Positions 62,164 to 64,000 of a stretch of 64,000 bases of DNA are shown here, piece after piece. A program made the position numbers and the translations under genes. The notes below the pieces were generated by a model that made no database searches, was not told the DNA's origin, and saw nothing but the letters and a program-made list of their open reading frames with translations. The stretch is from NCBI GenBank assembly GCA_021234535.1, contig CM037836.1:16165111-16229110 (forward strand), read 5' to 3'. The stretch comes from Stichopus chloronotus. Taxonomy: Eukaryota > Echinodermata > Holothuroidea > Aspidochirotida > Stichopodidae. Each line of letters starts with the position of its first letter. Position 1 is the stretch's first letter.

Positions 62164-62241
62164 TCAGTGGTCTGGCCTCTGCCGGCTTAGATCTGGGGGA
62201 GGACCGTACCGTGGGTTCCATTGTGGAACTTGATAAGGCAG
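62164..62241 (-). CDS. Candidate terminal exon of an unknown minus-strand gene
   Basis: After TTTTCATGCAGGTTAG a 26-codon frame reads L-P-Y-Q-V-P-Q-W-N-P-R-Y-G-P-P-P-D-L-S and ends D-H-stop. The Pro/Tyr-rich ending resembles the cytoplasmic tail of a small membrane protein, including P-P-P and a possible P-Y motif. A stronger AG five bases earlier (CAG) would put a TAG in this frame, or open alternative frames ending after about 19 or 31 codons. No upstream exon was recognised before the right edge. Family unknown. Confidence 0.3.
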   Translation of the reverse strand: MPYQVPQWNPRYGPPPDLSRQRPDH

Positions 62242-64000
62242 CTAACCTGCATGAAAATAATAGATAACTGTGTCAGTCAAATCAGAGAGACAATCCTGTA
62301 CATCATAGAATTGTGAATGAATATTGCCTGACACACTAAACTTCCTACTGTGTACAGTAGGAATTGAACCACGCGAACAGTCTGCGGCCAGTATGATTGA
62401 TGTATCCAAAGACCATCTCTCAGCCTCCAAATCATAGCCAAATGCTCTTTGTTGGGAGCACTGAAACCTATATGCCTTGAGTTTCCAGTCAGATGTTAAG
62501 TCATGGCCATCTCAGTCAATTGAAATGATTCAATGAGACAAGCGTTAATCTCTTGCTAGCAGAAAAGTTTGCGATACCAAAGACGAAATGTGGAATTTTT
62601 GAATCTCTATATTTTTGGTGCAATACAGTGACCCATGAGGCTGTATTTACAAGCCCTGTCACAAAAAATCTATATCCAATACACCGTTCATTACTCAGTG
62701 TGTAAACATGTGTCACTGCCATATACAGTCAAAAATCCATGAAGATACACCCCACACCGTATGGTGATGCATGAATACTAAATATGTTAATGTCACATTT
62801 TTGTACCCATTATAATTCTCACTATGCACAATCCACAGAATACTGTCTGTATTAACTATTAGTGTTGTAGTGACATGGAACTTTCATCCTCGAAATGAAT
62901 ACTTAATATTAAATATGTTAATGGGACATCTTTGTACACATTATAATTCTCACTATGCCCATTCTACATAATACTGTCAGTATTGACTATTAGTGTTGTA
63001 GCAATGTGGAATTTTCATACTCGATATCATGAGCACTTTTCCTTCGACTGCAAAACGATATCATAGAATCGTGGATTGTGCACAGTAATTACGTTGCACA
63101 GCCAGTAAGTATAACCTTTTGACATGGTACTGTACTTTACTGTCATATTAGTCAAACTGGTTTATTTAATGGTAAAGCAACTGTAAGGTCAGTATCAAAA
63201 CAGAACTATTAACTAAACAGAATAGACTGTCGAAATTAACAGAGGGCTCTTTGTTTTCAATAAGTGGCAAGGCAAGATCTGGTTTGATAAATTACTGTGG
63301 GTCAGCTTTTTAAAGCAAGCTCTGGAATTCCAAGTGCAAAACGAAGCACAAATGCAACATTCAAGTGCAGTCATATCCTGTAACACCAACAGTGACTTGT
63401 ACATACAAATAAGCAAGAAAGTATCTGTCATGGGAAAATATCCCTTTTCAATAAACACAGCCTCCTTTCAACCAGGCAATATTCTCTTTTTCCGTTTCTT
63501 GACATAATGCTACAAACTGCTAAACACATCAATTATCTGTATGTTTAACATACACAAGATTGCAACATTCTGACTTTCTTGAAGGAGTGGTGTGACTATT
63601 TTTACAGCTTTCAATTTATTCCACAGAAATTTTCCACATACTACTTTACTAGCACCTACACCAGGGGGACCATGCTGCGTTACTTCACTTAACAACTACC
63701 GTAGCTCAACCATGAGCTAGTATGCTGGCAGCATTCACACTAGAGGCACATAAATGAAGCCATTTGGTGAATGATGCACCTGACATCGAAATTAACTACA
63801 CCAAACATGGACTGCTTACTATTTAAGTGTCACATCATTTCTCATGAAAATTAACATAGCAACATCAGCTTCTGACATTTTAACTTTGGTCATTTTCAGC
63901 ACCTTTGGTTTTTCAGTTTGCAGATATTTATCAGCAAACTTATAAAATATTTATCAATCTTGAAGTACCAAGTGTGATACAAGAGCATTTCATATCCTTA
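62242..64000. other. Right edge, non-coding apart from a tandem duplication
   Basis: No gene was recognised. It contains a short palindrome CCTACTGTGTACAGTAGG at 62344 and the 131-bp tandem duplication at 62770. It may be intron or upstream sequence of the minus-strand candidate. Confidence 0.4.
62770..63031. repeat. 131-bp tandem duplication (two units)
   Basis: Unit 1 (62770-62900) and unit 2 (62901-63031) share AAATATGTTAATG, CATTATAATTCTCACTATGC, AATACTGTC, ACTATTAGTGTTGTAG and TTTTCATACTCG-like words in the same order; the offset between matching words is 131 bases. Confidence 0.85.

Noticed and set aside
62340..62370. tRNA-like B-box (GGTTCAATTCC on the minus strand)
   Set aside because: No A-box at the right distance, no acceptor stem; the adjacent CCTACTGTGTACAGTAGG is just a small palindrome.

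Overview
This is an animal (metazoan) nuclear window: AT-rich, mostly non-coding, with spliced genes whose short exons have canonical GT/AG borders, and many mobile-element relics. Recurrent TAGGCCTA octamers, long poly-G/poly-C tracts and protein sequences closest to deuterostome families suggest a marine invertebrate deuterostome, most likely an echinoderm. That placement is inference; no ribosomal or mitochondrial marker is present.

Layout. (1) About 4.6-8.6 kb, minus strand: the first three coding exons of a secreted protein with a Reeler domain; its 3' end was not found and may lie beyond the left edge. A 111-nt exon-like open frame lies antisense inside its second intron. (2) 10.1-13.5 kb: repeat-rich, with an intact 797-bp non-autonomous hAT-type element and an orphan exon-like segment. 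(3) 18.1-26.7 kb, plus strand: an alkaline ceramidase of ACER2 type in four recognised coding exons, with all expected metal-binding and catalytic residues; the initiator exon was not found. (4) 26.7-38.8 kb: non-coding, with local duplications and a second, 388-bp copy of the hAT-type element. (5) 38,791-40,374 and 54,149-55,960, plus strand: two intronless genes for paralogous type I membrane receptors, each with a signal peptide, a V-type Ig domain, a C2-type Ig domain with an extra cysteine pair, a third Ig domain, one membrane helix and a cytoplasmic tail carrying two ITIM-like tyrosine motifs. (6) Between these two receptors: a large inverted repeat, two oppositely oriented TTTCGA minisatellites and another degenerate minisatellite. 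(7) 56-64 kb: a decayed non-LTR retrotransposon tail, a repeat carrying two perfect DR1-type AGGTCA motifs, a 131-bp tandem duplication, and a possible last exon of a minus-strand gene.

The most interesting content is the receptor pair. The domain plan resembles KIRRE-like and CTX/JAM-like adhesion proteins, but the single-exon structure and paired ITIM-like tails suggest a small tandem family of putative inhibitory receptors. The ceramidase, the Reeler protein and the receptors show no evident functional link; the window reads as ordinary gene neighbours separated by repeats. No operon, CRISPR array or RNA gene was seen.
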